This document shows, one piece after another, positions 36,317 to 48,197 of a stretch of 64,000 nt of DNA. The stretch is taken from assembly GCA_943333505.2 (NCBI GenBank), contig CALQTN020000002.1, positions 62,001 to 126,000 of the forward strand, given 5' to 3'. The first letter of the stretch is position 1. Each line of letters starts with the position of its first letter. Made by a program: the position numbers and the translations under genes. Origin of the DNA: Asaia bogorensis (GTDB taxonomy: Bacteria; Pseudomonadota; Alphaproteobacteria; Acetobacterales; Acetobacteraceae). Below the pieces are notes generated by a model. It was not told where the DNA came from. It searched no databases and saw only the letters and a list, made by a program, of their open reading frames with translations.

Positions 36317-36588
36317 TGGTAGTTCTCCAAATCAACCTCAATGGCAGTCTGGTCGAGCCAGCCGAAGGTCAAGCACCACGGGCCATTGACATGCACGCTA
36401 TAGCGCTGGGGCTTCCCGCGCAGGGCGTGATAGTCAAACCCTGGCAGCAACATCTGTTCTGGCATTGCCGCCATGTTCAGCGCATCAAGCCGCCGCAACA
36501 GCCGGGCAACCAGTCGTTGATCCAGCCGCGACGCGTCGTCCCGCGTCCACAGCCGTTCCAGCGCCTTGCTTCGAAAAGATGCGATCAC
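36313..36588 (-). CDS. higB: HigB family mRNA-interferase toxin
   Basis: A 91-residue RelE/HigB fold protein. Features: MIASFRSKALERLW at the start, RLDALNMAAMPEQMLLPGFDYHALRGK, and YSVHVNGPWCLTFGWLD near the end. The toxin-first order with overlapping antitoxin gene is the standard higBA arrangement. HigB toxins cut mRNA on the ribosome when HigA is degraded. The A/T-richer stretch to its right is the likely promoter. Confidence 0.92.
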   Translation of the reverse strand: MIASFRSKALERLWTRDDASRLDQRLVARLLRRLDALNMAAMPEQMLLPGFDYHALRGKPQRYSVHVNGPWCLTFGWLDQTAIEVDLENYH

Positions 36589-36723
36589 AGGAAATTTGTA
36601 GCGTTAGGCAGGACATGTGTCAAGAATTACTTTACATATACGCACCCCATTGCTCCCCCTCGGCATCCCCGCCTATTCTCCGCCCAAGGCCGATGACCTG
36701 GCCAACCACTTGAGGACGACCCC

Positions 36724-38553
36724 ATGAACATCTACCCCGCCGTCGCCAGCATCCTGGGCGAGCTTGGCTTTGACCCCGACGCGCTGCACGCGAAATACCT
36801 GTCCGAGCGCGACCGCCGCATCCGCCCCGACGGCGCCGCGCAGTATCAGGAGGTCGTCGGCGAATTCACCCGCTACGTCGAAGACCCCTATGTCGAGCCA
36901 GGCTTTACCCGCCCGGCAGTCTTCGACGAAGTCGAATTTGCCGTCATCGGCGGCGGTTTCGGCGGCCTGCTGATGGGCGCGCGCCTGCGCGAAGCCGGCT
37001 ACGAAAGCATCCGTGTTGTCGAAAGCGCCGGGGATTTTGGCGGCACCTGGTACTGGAACCGCTACCCGGGCGCGATGTGCGACGTCGAATCCTATTGCTA
37101 TCTGCCGCTGCTCGAAGAACTCGGCTATTTCCCCAAGCATAAATATTCGTTTGCGCCGGAAATCCTCGAACATAGCCGCGCAATCGCCCGGCATTTCCGG
37201 CTTTACGATAACGCGCTGCTGCAAACTACCATCACCGACATGCGCTGGGATGAAGGCGTCCAGCGTTGGATCATCAGCACCAATCGCGGCGACAAGTTCC
37301 GCGCCCAGTATGTGATGATGGCCAACGGCCCGCTGAGCCGGCCGAAACTTCCCGGTATTCCGGGCATCAACAGCTATAAGGGCCATACGTTCCACACCAG
37401 CCGCTGGGATTATCGCTACACTGGCGGTGACAGCTTCGGCAATCTGGATGGCCTGAAAAACAAGCGCGTCGGCATCATCGGCACCGGGGCGACCGCGGTG
37501 CAGTGCATTCCCCATCTCGGCGCGTCCGCCAAGGAACTCTATGTGTTCCAGCGCACCCCGTCCTCGGTTGATATTCGCAACAACCGCGAAACCGACATGG
37601 AATGGGCTGCAAGCCTCGAACCCGGCTGGCAGAAGCGCCGGATGGAGAATTTCAACATCCTGGTCAGCGGCGGCGATCAGGATGAAGATCTGGTGCATGA
37701 CGGCTGGACCGACATTTTCCGCAACCTCACCGGCAAGGCCGCCGCTGACGCCGCCCGCAAGATTGGCCGCCGCCTGACCGGCGATGAAGCCGCCCAGCTT
37801 CTAACCCTCGCTGACTACATCAAGATGAACCAGGTCCGCGCCCGGGTGGACGAAATCGTTACCGACAAGGCGACCGCAGCAGCGCTCAAGCCGTGGTATC
37901 GCCAGTTCTGCAAACGTCCGTGTTTCCACGACGAATATCTGCCGACCTATAACCGCCCCAATGTCCATTTGATTGACACTGGCGGCAGCGGCGTCGATCG
38001 GGTGACCGAACGCGGCGTGGTGGTGAACGGCCAGGAAATCGAGCTCGACTGCCTGATTTTCGCCACCGGCTTTGAAGTCGGCACTTCCTACACCAGGCGT
38101 GCGGGCTACGAAATAATCGGCCGCGACGGTGTCGCTTTGTCGGATTACTGGAAAGATGGCATCCGGACCTTGCATGGCCTGACCACGGACGGCTTCCCCA
38201 ACTGCTTCTTCGTCGGCCGCACCCAGGCGGCCGTCACGGTCAACCTGCCATTATCGCTGGAAAACCAGACCCGTCATGTGATGCATATGGTCGAGCAGGC
38301 CCGTGCCCAGGGCGCGAAAACCCTGGAGCCATCGCCCGAAGCCGTGGCCGATTATGTCAGCGAAATCCGCCGGCTCAACGTCAACGGCTCGGAATTCTAT
38401 GTCGAGTGCACGCCCGGTTATTACAATAGCGAGGGCGCGGTCGGCAACAAGAACGGGTTTTTCTCGGAAACCTATGGCGCCGGGTCGTTGAAGTTCTTTG
38501 AAATACTTGGGAAGTGGCGGGCTGAGGGCCTGCCAGGCATAGCGTTAAGGTAA
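36724..38553 (+). CDS. flavin-containing (Baeyer-Villiger-type) monooxygenase
   Basis: A 609-residue FAD/NADPH enzyme. The FAD loop is VIGGGFGGLLMGARLREAG near residue 78; FGGTWYWNRYPGAMCDVES is typical of Baeyer-Villiger monooxygenases; the fingerprint-like KGHTFHTSRWDY and the NADPH loop RVGIIGTGATAVQ follow near residues 220-250; FATGFEVGTSY is near 440. The fingerprint starts with Tyr in place of Phe. It would insert oxygen next to a ketone, making an ester or lactone. The first 70 residues are an N-terminal extension. It stands alone, between higBA and a family A element. Confidence 0.88.
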   Translation: MNIYPAVASILGELGFDPDALHAKYLSERDRRIRPDGAAQYQEVVGEFTRYVEDPYVEPGFTRPAVFDEVEFAVIGGGFGGLLMGARLREAGYESIRVVESAGDFGGTWYWNRYPGAMCDVESYCYLPLLEELGYFPKHKYSFAPEILEHSRAIARHFRLYDNALLQTTITDMRWDEGVQRWIISTNRGDKFRAQYVMMANGPLSRPKLPGIPGINSYKGHTFHTSRWDYRYTGGDSFGNLDGLKNKRVGIIGTGATAVQCIPHLGASAKELYVFQRTPSSVDIRNNRETDMEWAASLEPGWQKRRMENFNILVSGGDQDEDLVHDGWTDIFRNLTGKAAADAARKIGRRLTGDEAAQLLTLADYIKMNQVRARVDEIVTDKATAAALKPWYRQFCKRPCFHDEYLPTYNRPNVHLIDTGGSGVDRVTERGVVVNGQEIELDCLIFATGFEVGTSYTRRAGYEIIGRDGVALSDYWKDGIRTLHGLTTDGFPNCFFVGRTQAAVTVNLPLSLENQTRHVMHMVEQARAQGAKTLEPSPEAVADYVSEIRRLNVNGSEFYVECTPGYYNSEGAVGNKNGFFSETYGAGSLKFFEILGKWRAEGLPGIALR

Positions 38554-38555
38554 GC

Positions 38556-38662
38556 AAAGCATCGTGCCGTTGGCTTGGAACCCTCCTTGTACCCAAGCCA
38601 ACGGCAACCAGTCGTAAAGTTTTTTTGCGTCTTTGTTTTCAAACAAAGAAGCCGCTTTTCTT
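38556..38662. repeat. composite palindromic element, family A
   Basis: A 14-bp perfect stem (38565-38578 TGCCGTTGGCTTGG with 38593-38606) is followed by AAAGTTTTTTTGCG and the hairpin CTTTGTTTTCAAACAAAG. It lies between convergent genes and can terminate both. Confidence 0.8.
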
Positions 38663-40787
<2,125 letters not shown>

Positions 40788-40876
40788 AGTCGCCCCGGGT
40801 CGCCATTGGGGCGACACTCTCAACGCCGATCTTTAACCTCTTGTTCCGACGCGATTCATGCACTACGAGTCGCATC

Positions 40877-41206
40877 ATGCAGATCGGTGTCTGGATCAAG
40901 CGCAAGACGCTCGCAGTGCTGCCCCCTTTGGTGCTGCTCGGCGTCGGTGCGTTCTTCGGCTGGAGCGCGACGCAAGGCGATCGCGGGTCGAGCGGCTTTG
41001 TCGCGCGGCAGGAGGAATTGCGCGCGGCGTTGATCCAGCAGCAACGCGCCGCTGTCGAGCTTGCGGCGTGGGAACGGCGGGTGGCCTCGCTGCGCGATCG
41101 GGGGCTCGATAGGGATGTGCTGGACGAACGGGTGCGCTCGATGCTGAACCTTTCGGAGGCCAATGACATTGTTGTGATGTACCCGCCCGGGCAGAAGCTG
41201 TTCTGA
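40877..41206 (+). CDS. ftsB: FtsB/DivIC-type septum formation protein
   Basis: A 109-residue protein starting at ATG 40877 (MQIGVWIKRKT). It has one membrane span (LAVLPPLVLLGVGAFFGW) and then a coiled-coil rich in Gln/Glu/Arg (RQEELRAALIQQQRAAVELAAW), ending in MLNLSEANDIVVMYPP. This is the typical single-span division protein found between eno and pdhA in alphaproteobacteria. Confidence 0.85.
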   Translation: MQIGVWIKRKTLAVLPPLVLLGVGAFFGWSATQGDRGSSGFVARQEELRAALIQQQRAAVELAAWERRVASLRDRGLDRDVLDERVRSMLNLSEANDIVVMYPPGQKLF

Positions 41207-41330
41207 ATCGGGTTCGTGCAATCGGCAATGACGCTGCCTTTTTCTCCCAATTGACGAAATAATATTGCGCAAAATCTCGTCCCGGCGCAATCGCCCTGAT
41301 TGACCGGTGACCATCCATCTCGGTATTTCA

Positions 41331-41359
41331 GATGATTAACCATCATTTGGTTAATCATC
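41331..41359. promoter_or_regulatory. 12-bp perfect palindrome upstream of pdhA
   Basis: GATGATTAACCA (41331-41342) and TGGTTAATCATC (41348-41359) are perfect arms with a 5-base spacer in the 256-bp A/T-richer gap before pdhA. It looks like an operator for a dimeric regulator of the pyruvate dehydrogenase operon. A second imperfect palindrome (TATTGCATTGCACAATA) follows 4 bases later. Confidence 0.6.
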
Positions 41360-41462
41360 TCTATTGCATTGCACAATAAGCATTTTTTAGGCGTTGCGCT
41401 TGCCCGCATCTGGCCTTGTCGCTAGGTGTCTGGAATGATCGCGGCAGTTCGGGGGTATCTTC

Positions 41463-42494
41463 ATGGCGCAGGCGGCAGAGCTTAAGAAGCGCGGCAAGAC
41501 CAAAACCACGCCACGCGGCAGCAATCAGATCGGATTGACCCGTGACGAATTGCTCCACGGCTACCGCGACATGCTGCTGATCAGGCGTTTCGAAGAAAAG
41601 GCCGGCCAGCTTTACGGCATGGGGCTGATCGGCGGCTTCTGCCATCTCTATATCGGTCAGGAAGCCGTTGTCGTCGGCATCCAGATGGCGCTGTCCGAAG
41701 GTGATCAGGTCATCACCTCCTATCGCGATCACGGTCATATGCTCGCCTGTGGCATGCAAGCGCGTGGCGTGATGGCCGAGCTTACCGGCCGCGCCGGCGG
41801 TTATTCGCGCGGCAAAGGTGGCTCCATGCACATGTTCAGCAAAGAACGTAATTTCTTTGGCGGCCATGGCATTGTCGGCGCGCAGGTCAGTCTTGGCACC
41901 GGCTTGGCGTTCTCCAACCATTACCGGGGCAGCGACCGGGTGGCGGTGACCTATTTCGGAGACGGCGCGGCCAATCAGGGCCAGGTGTTCGAAAGCTTCA
42001 ACCTCGCCGCCTTGATGAAACTGCCCTGTATCTACGTCATCGAAAACAACAAATACGGCATGGGCACCTCCGTCGATCGCGCCAGCGCATCGCGCGACCT
42101 GTCGCATAACGCACTGCCCTGGGGCATGCCGGGCGTTCAGGTCGATGGCATGGATGTGGAGGCCATGAAGGCCGCCGCAGAAATAGCGGTCGCCCATTGC
42201 CGCGCCGGTCTCGGGCCGTATCTGATGGAGGTCCAGACCTATCGCTATCGCGGCCATTCAATGTCCGACCCCGGCCGTTACCGGTCCCGCGAAGAAGTGC
42301 AGAACATGCGCGCGACCCGCGACTGCATCGAACACGCCCGCCATAAGCTCGAAACCCTTGGGGTGGAAGAAGCCCAATTCCGCGAGATTGATGACGGGGT
42401 GAAAAAGATCGTCCAGGAAGCCGCCGATTTTGCCCAGGCCTCGCCGGAACCCGAATTGTCCGAGCTGTGGACCGACATTCTGAAGGACGCCTGA
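41463..42494 (+). CDS. pdhA: pyruvate dehydrogenase E1, alpha subunit
   Basis: A 343-residue thiamine diphosphate enzyme. The TPP motif is GDGAANQGQVFESFNLA through IENNKYGMGT around residues 165-200; RGKGGSMHMFS and the phosphorylation-loop-like YRYRGHSMSDPG follow the usual order. It decarboxylates pyruvate with the beta subunit encoded 3 bp downstream. It is the first gene of pdhA-pdhB-pdhC. Confidence 0.96.
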   Translation: MAQAAELKKRGKTKTTPRGSNQIGLTRDELLHGYRDMLLIRRFEEKAGQLYGMGLIGGFCHLYIGQEAVVVGIQMALSEGDQVITSYRDHGHMLACGMQARGVMAELTGRAGGYSRGKGGSMHMFSKERNFFGGHGIVGAQVSLGTGLAFSNHYRGSDRVAVTYFGDGAANQGQVFESFNLAALMKLPCIYVIENNKYGMGTSVDRASASRDLSHNALPWGMPGVQVDGMDVEAMKAAAEIAVAHCRAGLGPYLMEVQTYRYRGHSMSDPGRYRSREEVQNMRATRDCIEHARHKLETLGVEEAQFREIDDGVKKIVQEAADFAQASPEPELSELWTDILKDA

Positions 42495-42497
42495 ACG

Positions 42498-43814
42498 ATG
42501 GGCACGCAAATCCTGATGCCGGCACTGTCGCCAACCATGACCGAAGGCAAGCTGACCCGCTGGCTCAAGGCGGTGGGTGATCAGGTTCGCGCCGGCGACG
42601 TGATCGCCGAAATCGAGACCGACAAGGCGACGATGGAGGTCGAGGCGGTGGACGAAGGCACACTGACCAGCTTGTTGGTGCCGGAAGGCACTGAAGGCGT
42701 GCTGGTCAACACCCCGATCGCCGAAATCGACGGCGGTGGCGCGAAGGCCCCGGCGCCGGTGGCGGCGCCTATCGCCGCACCCGCCGTAACGGCCGCCCCG
42801 ATCGCCTTGGCGGTCGCCGAAGATCGCGATTGGGGCCCGACCACGCCCACCACCGTGCGCGAAGCCTTACGCGATGCAATGGCGCTGGAAATGCGTGCCG
42901 ACGGCGATGTATTTCTGATGGGCGAGGAAGTCGCGCAGTATCAGGGCGCCTACAAGATCAGCCAGGGCCTGCTCGACGAATTTGGCCCACGTCGGGTGAT
43001 CGACACCCCGATCACCGAACACGGCTTCACCGGCATGGCGGTCGGTGCCGCGATGAACGGATTGCGCCCGATCGTTGAGTTCATGACCTTCAACTTCGCC
43101 ATGCAGGCGATGGACCAGATCATCAACTCGGCGGCCAAGACGCTCTATATGTCCGGCGGCCAGATGGGCTGCCCGATCGTGTTCCGTGGCCCCAACGGCG
43201 CGGCAAGCCGGGTCGGCGCCCAGCACAGCCAGTGCTATGCCAGCTGGTATGCCCATTGCCCCGGTCTGAAAGTCGTGGCGCCATGGTCGGCGGCCGATGC
43301 GAAAGGGCTGCTGCGCGCTGCCATTCGCGACCCTAACCCGGTGGTCTTCCTCGAAAACGAGATCATGTACGGCCAGACCTTCGATTGCCCGACCGATCCG
43401 GATTTCGTCCTGCCAATCGGCAAGGCCAAAGTTGAGCGGGTCGGCAAGCACGTCACCATCGTCGCCTTCTCGATCATGGTGGGCGTGGCGATGCGGGCCG
43501 CCGAAACCCTGGCCGCCGAGGGCATCGAGGCCGAGGTCATCAATCTGCGCACCCTGCGCCCGCTCGATACGGCAACCATCGTCGCCTCGGTGAAAAAGAC
43601 CAACCGGGTCGTGTGCGTCGAGGAAGGCTGGCCGTTCGCCGGTATCGGCGCTGAAGTCGCGATGCAGATCATTGAGCACTGCTTCGACTGGCTCGATGCA
43701 CCGCCGATCCGGGTGCATGGCATGGATGTGCCGTTGCCCTACGCCGCCAATCTGGAAAAACTCGCCTTGCCGCAGCCCGAATGGGTTGTTGACGCAGTGC
43801 GCAAAATAATCTGA
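42498..43814 (+). CDS. pdhB: pyruvate dehydrogenase E1, beta subunit with lipoyl domain
   Basis: A 438-residue protein. The N-terminal 75 residues are a lipoyl domain with the modified lysine in [16 protein letters not shown]; an Ala/Pro linker (about 80-110) leads to the transketolase-like beta domain ([40 protein letters not shown]). Lipoylated E1-beta is typical of alphaproteobacteria. The lipoyl-coding DNA is very similar to that at the start of pdhC. Confidence 0.96.
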   Translation: MGTQILMPALSPTMTEGKLTRWLKAVGDQVRAGDVIAEIETDKATMEVEAVDEGTLTSLLVPEGTEGVLVNTPIAEIDGGGAKAPAPVAAPIAAPAVTAAPIALAVAEDRDWGPTTPTTVREALRDAMALEMRADGDVFLMGEEVAQYQGAYKISQGLLDEFGPRRVIDTPITEHGFTGMAVGAAMNGLRPIVEFMTFNFAMQAMDQIINSAAKTLYMSGGQMGCPIVFRGPNGAASRVGAQHSQCYASWYAHCPGLKVVAPWSAADAKGLLRAAIRDPNPVVFLENEIMYGQTFDCPTDPDFVLPIGKAKVERVGKHVTIVAFSIMVGVAMRAAETLAAEGIEAEVINLRTLRPLDTATIVASVKKTNRVVCVEEGWPFAGIGAEVAMQIIEHCFDWLDAPPIRVHGMDVPLPYAANLEKLALPQPEWVVDAVRKII

Positions 43815-43828
43815 GGGAGGGGTCCAAC

Positions 43829-45127
43829 ATGGCCATCAATATCCTGATGCCGGCACTTTCGCCGACGATGACCGAGGGCACCCTGGCCCGCTGGCTCAAA
43901 AAAGAAGGCGATCAAATCCGTGCCGGCGACGTGATCGCCGAAATCGAAACCGACAAGGCGACGATGGAAGTTGAGGCGGTCGACGAAGGCGTGCTCGGCC
44001 GTATCCTGGTGCCGGATGGCACCGAGGGTGTGCTGGTCAATGCGCCTATCGCGATCCTGGTCGAAAAGGGTGAGGCAGTGCCAGCCGGTCCGGCGGCCGC
44101 CGCGCCGGTGGCCGTGCCTCTCGCTGCGACCCCAGTTGCTGTTGCCCCCGCTGCTGCGGCCCCAATTACCCTCGCGACGATCGCCGCGCCGGTTGCCGCC
44201 GCGGGTGATCGGGTGGTTGCCTCGCCACTCGCCAAACGCATGGCCCAGCAATCCGGATTGTCGCTCGCCGGCGTTGCGGGCAGCGGTCCCGGCGGACGCA
44301 TCGTCAAATCCGATGTCGAAGCCGCCCTGTCGCGCCCGTCGCCGGTCGCAATTGCCGCCCCCGCGCCGGTCGCGGCCGCAGCGCCGAAGCCGGTCATGGC
44401 GTCGTCGATTTCCGCCCCGCATCGGCTGGTGCCGCATTCCAGCATGCGCAAAACCATCGCCCGGCGCCTTAGCGAAGCGAAGTCCACCATCCCGCATATT
44501 TATGTCAGCATGGATATCGAGATCGACGCGCTGCTTAAACTTGCTGCCGACCTCACCGCGCGGTCGCCCAAGAACCGCGACGGCACCGATGCGCCGGGGG
44601 CCTTCTTCATCTCGGTCAACGACATGGTCATCAAGTCAACTGCCCGCGCGTTGCGCCTGGTGCCGGGGGTGAACGCAAGCTGGACCGATGACGGGCTGGT
44701 TTTGTACGACAACGTTGATATCAGCGTCGCCGTCTCGATCCCGGACGGGCTGATCACGCCGATCATCCGCAACGCCGATCGCAAGGGCCTGTCGGAAATC
44801 AGCCTGGAAATGCGCGAACTCGCCGGGCGGGCCCGCGCTGGCAAGCTCAAGCTCGACGAATTCCAGGGCGGCGGTTTCTCGATTTCCAACATGGGCATGT
44901 ATGGCGTGTCGTCGTTCTCGGCGATCATCAACCCGCCACAGGCCGCCATCCTCGCGGTTGGCGCCGGCGCCGCACGCCCGGTGGTCAAGGATGGCGTGCT
45001 GGCGATTGCCACCGTGATGACCTGCACGCTGAGCGCCGATCATCGCGCCATCGACGGCGCGATGGCGGCACAGTTCATGTCCACGCTTAAAAAGGTGATC
45101 GAAGATCCGATCAGCGTGATGCTGTGA
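43829..45127 (+). CDS. pdhC: dihydrolipoamide acetyltransferase (PDH E2)
   Basis: A 432-residue protein with one lipoyl domain ([16 protein letters not shown]), an Ala/Pro linker, a peripheral subunit-binding domain ([34 protein letters not shown]), and a catalytic domain ending in [19 protein letters not shown] with the catalytic His and Asp. It moves acetyl groups to CoA and forms the core of the complex. The stop overlaps the next gene in GTGA. Confidence 0.96.
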   Translation: MAINILMPALSPTMTEGTLARWLKKEGDQIRAGDVIAEIETDKATMEVEAVDEGVLGRILVPDGTEGVLVNAPIAILVEKGEAVPAGPAAAAPVAVPLAATPVAVAPAAAAPITLATIAAPVAAAGDRVVASPLAKRMAQQSGLSLAGVAGSGPGGRIVKSDVEAALSRPSPVAIAAPAPVAAAAPKPVMASSISAPHRLVPHSSMRKTIARRLSEAKSTIPHIYVSMDIEIDALLKLAADLTARSPKNRDGTDAPGAFFISVNDMVIKSTARALRLVPGVNASWTDDGLVLYDNVDISVAVSIPDGLITPIIRNADRKGLSEISLEMRELAGRARAGKLKLDEFQGGGFSISNMGMYGVSSFSAIINPPQAAILAVGAGAARPVVKDGVLAIATVMTCTLSADHRAIDGAMAAQFMSTLKKVIEDPISVML

Positions 45128-45612
45128 CGCTCCCCAGCGACATCGTCCTGCGCCCGGCCGTGCCGGGTGACGAGGCCTTGGTCGCGCATTACGTGCGCGA
45201 GCTTGCCGACTACGAAAAACTGCTCGACCACGCCGTAGCGACAGACGAGCATTTCCGTCGCGCGCTGTTCGATACCCCGATGCGGCTATCGGCGCTGATC
45301 GTCGAACGCGCTGGCACACCGATCGGGTTTGCCGTCTGGTACTTTAATTTCTCGACCTTTTCGGGACTCCCGGGGCTGTATCTCGAGGACATCTTCGTCG
45401 AACCGGCCGCCCGCAATCTTGGTATCGGGCGGGAGATTTTTCGCTATCTGGCGCGGGTGGCGGTTGCTGAAGGTTGCACCAAAATGAACTGGGCGGTGCT
45501 GAACTGGAATGCGCCGTCGATTGCGTTCTATCGCGGGCTAGGGGCGGTGGGGATGGATGACTGGACGACGCAGCATTTGGATGGTGCAGCGTTGGAGAAG
45601 TTGGCGAGGTGA
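45124..45612 (+). CDS. GNAT family N-acetyltransferase
   Basis: A 162-residue acetyltransferase starting with GTG overlapping the pdhC stop by 4 bp. Features: [24 protein letters not shown], the [26 protein letters not shown] core with the acetyl-CoA loop, and [21 protein letters not shown]. It resembles diamine acetyltransferases. Translational coupling to pdhC places it in the PDH operon; its substrate is unknown. Confidence 0.88.
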   Translation: MTLPSDIVLRPAVPGDEALVAHYVRELADYEKLLDHAVATDEHFRRALFDTPMRLSALIVERAGTPIGFAVWYFNFSTFSGLPGLYLEDIFVEPAARNLGIGREIFRYLARVAVAEGCTKMNWAVLNWNAPSIAFYRGLGAVGMDDWTTQHLDGAALEKLAR

Positions 45613-45650
45613 AGGCAAGCAGTTCTTTTTGTTCACAAAAAGAAGACCTG
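45613..45650. repeat. family A hairpin after the GNAT gene
   Basis: AGCAGTTCTTTTTGTTCACA and AAAAGAAGACC form an A/T hairpin like those at the other gene ends, and probably terminate the pdh transcript before the B-type array. Confidence 0.7.
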
Positions 45651-45660
45651 CCTGCGCCTT

Positions 45661-45824
45661 AAAGCGTGATGACCGTAGGTGGAATCACCGAAGGTCTGAA
45701 TCACGCGACCAAACAAAGGGTTAAAGCGTGATGACCGTAGGTGGAATCACCGAATGTCTGAATCACGCGAGAAAACAAAGGGTTAGAGCGTGATGACCGC
45801 GCCTATCAGCGGTCATCACGCTCT
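45661..45824. repeat. 62-bp tandem array, family B, ending in a 16-bp palindrome
   Basis: Units begin at 45663 and 45725 and a third at 45787, an exact 62-bp period (AGCGTGATGACCGTAGGTGG in units one and two). The third unit instead forms a perfect inverted repeat: arms 45785-45800 (AGAGCGTGATGACCGC) and 45809-45824 around GCCTATCA. The lpdA ribosome binding site GAAGGAG starts directly after. Confidence 0.9.
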
Positions 45825-45839
45825 GAAGGAGTTACCGAA

Positions 45840-47240
45840 ATGGCTGATCAGGCTTTCGATGTCGTTATTCTCGGCGGCGGCCCCGGCGGCTATGTCGCGG
45901 CCATCCGCGCCGCCCAGCTCGGCCTGAAAACTGCCATCGTCGAACGCGAGCATCTCGGCGGCATCTGCCTCAATTGGGGCTGCATTCCCACCAAGGCGTT
46001 GCTGCGCAGTTCGGAGATCAACCATCTGCTGCACAACATGGCTGAGTTCGGCTTCAGCGCGGACAATATCAGGTTCGATCTTAATAAGGTGGTGAAGCGC
46101 TCGCGGGGCGTCGCCAAGCAGCTATCGACGGGCGTCGGGTTCTTGATGAAGAAACACAAAATCACCGTGTTCGATGGTGCAGGCGCGCTTGCCGGCGCGG
46201 GCAAGCTCGCGGTCAGCAAGGACGGCAAGCCAGTCGCCACCCTCGCCGCCAAGCACATCATCCTGGCGACCGGGGCGCGGGCGCGAAACCTGCCGGGGAT
46301 CGAGGCCGACGGCAAGCTGATCTGGTCCTACAAGGAAGCGATGGTGCCCGACGCGATGCCAAAATCACTGCTGGTCATCGGCTCGGGGGCCATCGGCATT
46401 GAGTTCGCCAGCTTCTACCGCAACATGGGCGCTGAGGTGACCGTGGTTGAGGTGATGGACCGGGTGTTGCCGGTTGAGGACGCCGAGATTTCCGCGCTCG
46501 CCCGCAAGGCGTTCGAAAAGCAGGGGATGAAGATCCTCACCTCGGCGACGGTCAAGGCGGTGAAGAAAGCCGCCAACAGCGTGACGGTGACGGTTGAGGC
46601 CGCGGGCAAATCGCAGGACATCACTGTCGATCGGGTGATTTCGGCGGTTGGCATTGTCGGCAACATTGAAGGCATCGGCCTCGAAGGCACCAAGGTTAAG
46701 GTCGATCGCTCCCATGTGGTGATCGACGAATGGTGCCGCACCGGGGAGGCTGGAGTGTACGCGATTGGCGACCTCGCTGGCCCGCCCTGGCTCGCCCACA
46801 AGGCGATGCATGAAGGGGTGATGTGCGTCGAGAAAATCGCAGGGGTGCCGGGCGTGCATCCGATGAATTTCGCCAATATCCCTGGCTGCACCTATTGTCG
46901 GCCACAGGTTGCCTCAGTCGGGATGACCGAAGCAAAGGCCAAGGAAAGTGGCCGCGCAGTGAAAATCGGCAAATTCCCCTTCATCGGCAACGGCAAGGCG
47001 ATTGCGCTGGGCGAGCCGGAAGGGCTGATCAAGACCGTGTTCGATGCCCAAACCGGGGAATTGCTGGGCGCCCACATGATCGGCGCCGAGGTCACCGAGT
47101 TGATCCAGGGCTATGTGATTGCCCGCACCTTGGAGACAACCGAAGTTGATTTGATGGCAACCGTTTTCGCCCATCCGACGATCAGTGAAGCAATGCATGA
47201 AAGCGTGCTTGACGCGTATGGCCGGGCACTCCACTTCTAG
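45840..47240 (+). CDS. lpdA: dihydrolipoamide dehydrogenase (E3)
   Basis: A 466-residue FAD disulfide reductase. The FAD loop VVILGGGPGGYVAAIRAAQ is followed by the redox pair in GGICLNWGCIPTKALL (Cys-x4-Cys), NAD loop LLVIGSGAIGIEFASF near 180, and the C-terminal catalytic HPTISEAMHE. It re-oxidises lipoyl groups of the pyruvate and other 2-oxoacid complexes. Start ATG 45840 follows GAAGGAG, which sits at the foot of a strong hairpin made by the B-type repeat. Confidence 0.97.
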   Translation: MADQAFDVVILGGGPGGYVAAIRAAQLGLKTAIVEREHLGGICLNWGCIPTKALLRSSEINHLLHNMAEFGFSADNIRFDLNKVVKRSRGVAKQLSTGVGFLMKKHKITVFDGAGALAGAGKLAVSKDGKPVATLAAKHIILATGARARNLPGIEADGKLIWSYKEAMVPDAMPKSLLVIGSGAIGIEFASFYRNMGAEVTVVEVMDRVLPVEDAEISALARKAFEKQGMKILTSATVKAVKKAANSVTVTVEAAGKSQDITVDRVISAVGIVGNIEGIGLEGTKVKVDRSHVVIDEWCRTGEAGVYAIGDLAGPPWLAHKAMHEGVMCVEKIAGVPGVHPMNFANIPGCTYCRPQVASVGMTEAKAKESGRAVKIGKFPFIGNGKAIALGEPEGLIKTVFDAQTGELLGAHMIGAEVTELIQGYVIARTLETTEVDLMATVFAHPTISEAMHESVLDAYGRALHF

Positions 47241-47243
47241 ACC

Positions 47244-48194
47244 ATGAGTGGCACCCGCATCACCATCGACCATCGGCTGCGCCATCCGGAAAAGGCGCAT
47301 CGCCCGGATAATCCGATCCAGCGCAAGCCGGCCTGGATCCGGGTGAAGGCGCCCAACCACCCAATTTATCACGAGACCCGCAAGCTGATGCGCGATAACG
47401 GTCTGACAACCGTGTGCGAGGAAGCCGCCTGCCCGAATATTGGCGAATGCTGGTCGCAGCGCCATGCGACGATGATGATCATGGGCGAGATCTGCACAAG
47501 GGCATGCAGCTTCTGCAACGTCCGCACCGGCCAACCCGATGCACTCGACGCCACCGAACCCCAGCGGGTTGCCGATGCGGTCGCAAAGCTCGGGTTGAAG
47601 CACGTGGTGATCACCTCGGTTGATCGCGATGATCTTGCCGATGGTGGTGCCGAGCATTTCGCCGCGGTGATCCGGGCAATCCGGGCGGCAGCGCCTGACA
47701 CCAGCATTGAGGTTCTGACCCCAGATTTCCTTCGCAAGCCGATGGGCATGGGCATTGTCGCCGACGCGCGGCCGGATGTGTTCAACCACAACCTCGAAAC
47801 CGTGCCACGGCTTTACCCAACCATCCGGCCCGGCGCGCGCTTCTATCAGTCGCTGCGCCTGCTCGATCAGGTCAAGCGCCGCGCCCCAGGCATTTTTACC
47901 AAATCCGGGCTGATGGTGGGCTTGGGCGAAACCCGGGCTGAAATCGGCCAGGTGATGGATGATCTGCGGGTCGCCGATGTCGATTTCCTCACCATTGGGC
48001 AGTATTTGCAGCCGACGGTGAAGCACGCGGCGGTGGCGGCGTTCATCACCCCGGATGAGTTCGCCGACTACGCCGCGATGGCGCGGGCAAAGGGCTTTCT
48101 GCTGGTCTCGGCGACACCGTTGACCCGCAGTTCGTATCACGCAGACGCCGATTTCGCGGCATTGGTCGCCGCGCGCGCCAAATCCCTCGTCTGA
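47244..48194 (+). CDS. lipA: lipoyl synthase
   Basis: A 316-residue radical SAM enzyme. The auxiliary cluster cysteines lie in [13 protein letters not shown] and the radical SAM motif in [10 protein letters not shown]. The C-terminal serine of the auxiliary cluster ligand is in TRSSYHAD. It inserts sulfur into octanoyl groups, providing cofactor for the PDH proteins encoded just upstream. It begins 3 bp after lpdA. Confidence 0.97.
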   Translation: MSGTRITIDHRLRHPEKAHRPDNPIQRKPAWIRVKAPNHPIYHETRKLMRDNGLTTVCEEAACPNIGECWSQRHATMMIMGEICTRACSFCNVRTGQPDALDATEPQRVADAVAKLGLKHVVITSVDRDDLADGGAEHFAAVIRAIRAAAPDTSIEVLTPDFLRKPMGMGIVADARPDVFNHNLETVPRLYPTIRPGARFYQSLRLLDQVKRRAPGIFTKSGLMVGLGETRAEIGQVMDDLRVADVDFLTIGQYLQPTVKHAAVAAFITPDEFADYAAMARAKGFLLVSATPLTRSSYHADADFAALVAARAKSLV

Positions 48195-48197
48195 ACC

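Noticed and set aside
45661-45824. 62-bp array as a CRISPR array
   Set aside because: The units are adjacent without unique spacers, and there are no cas genes.
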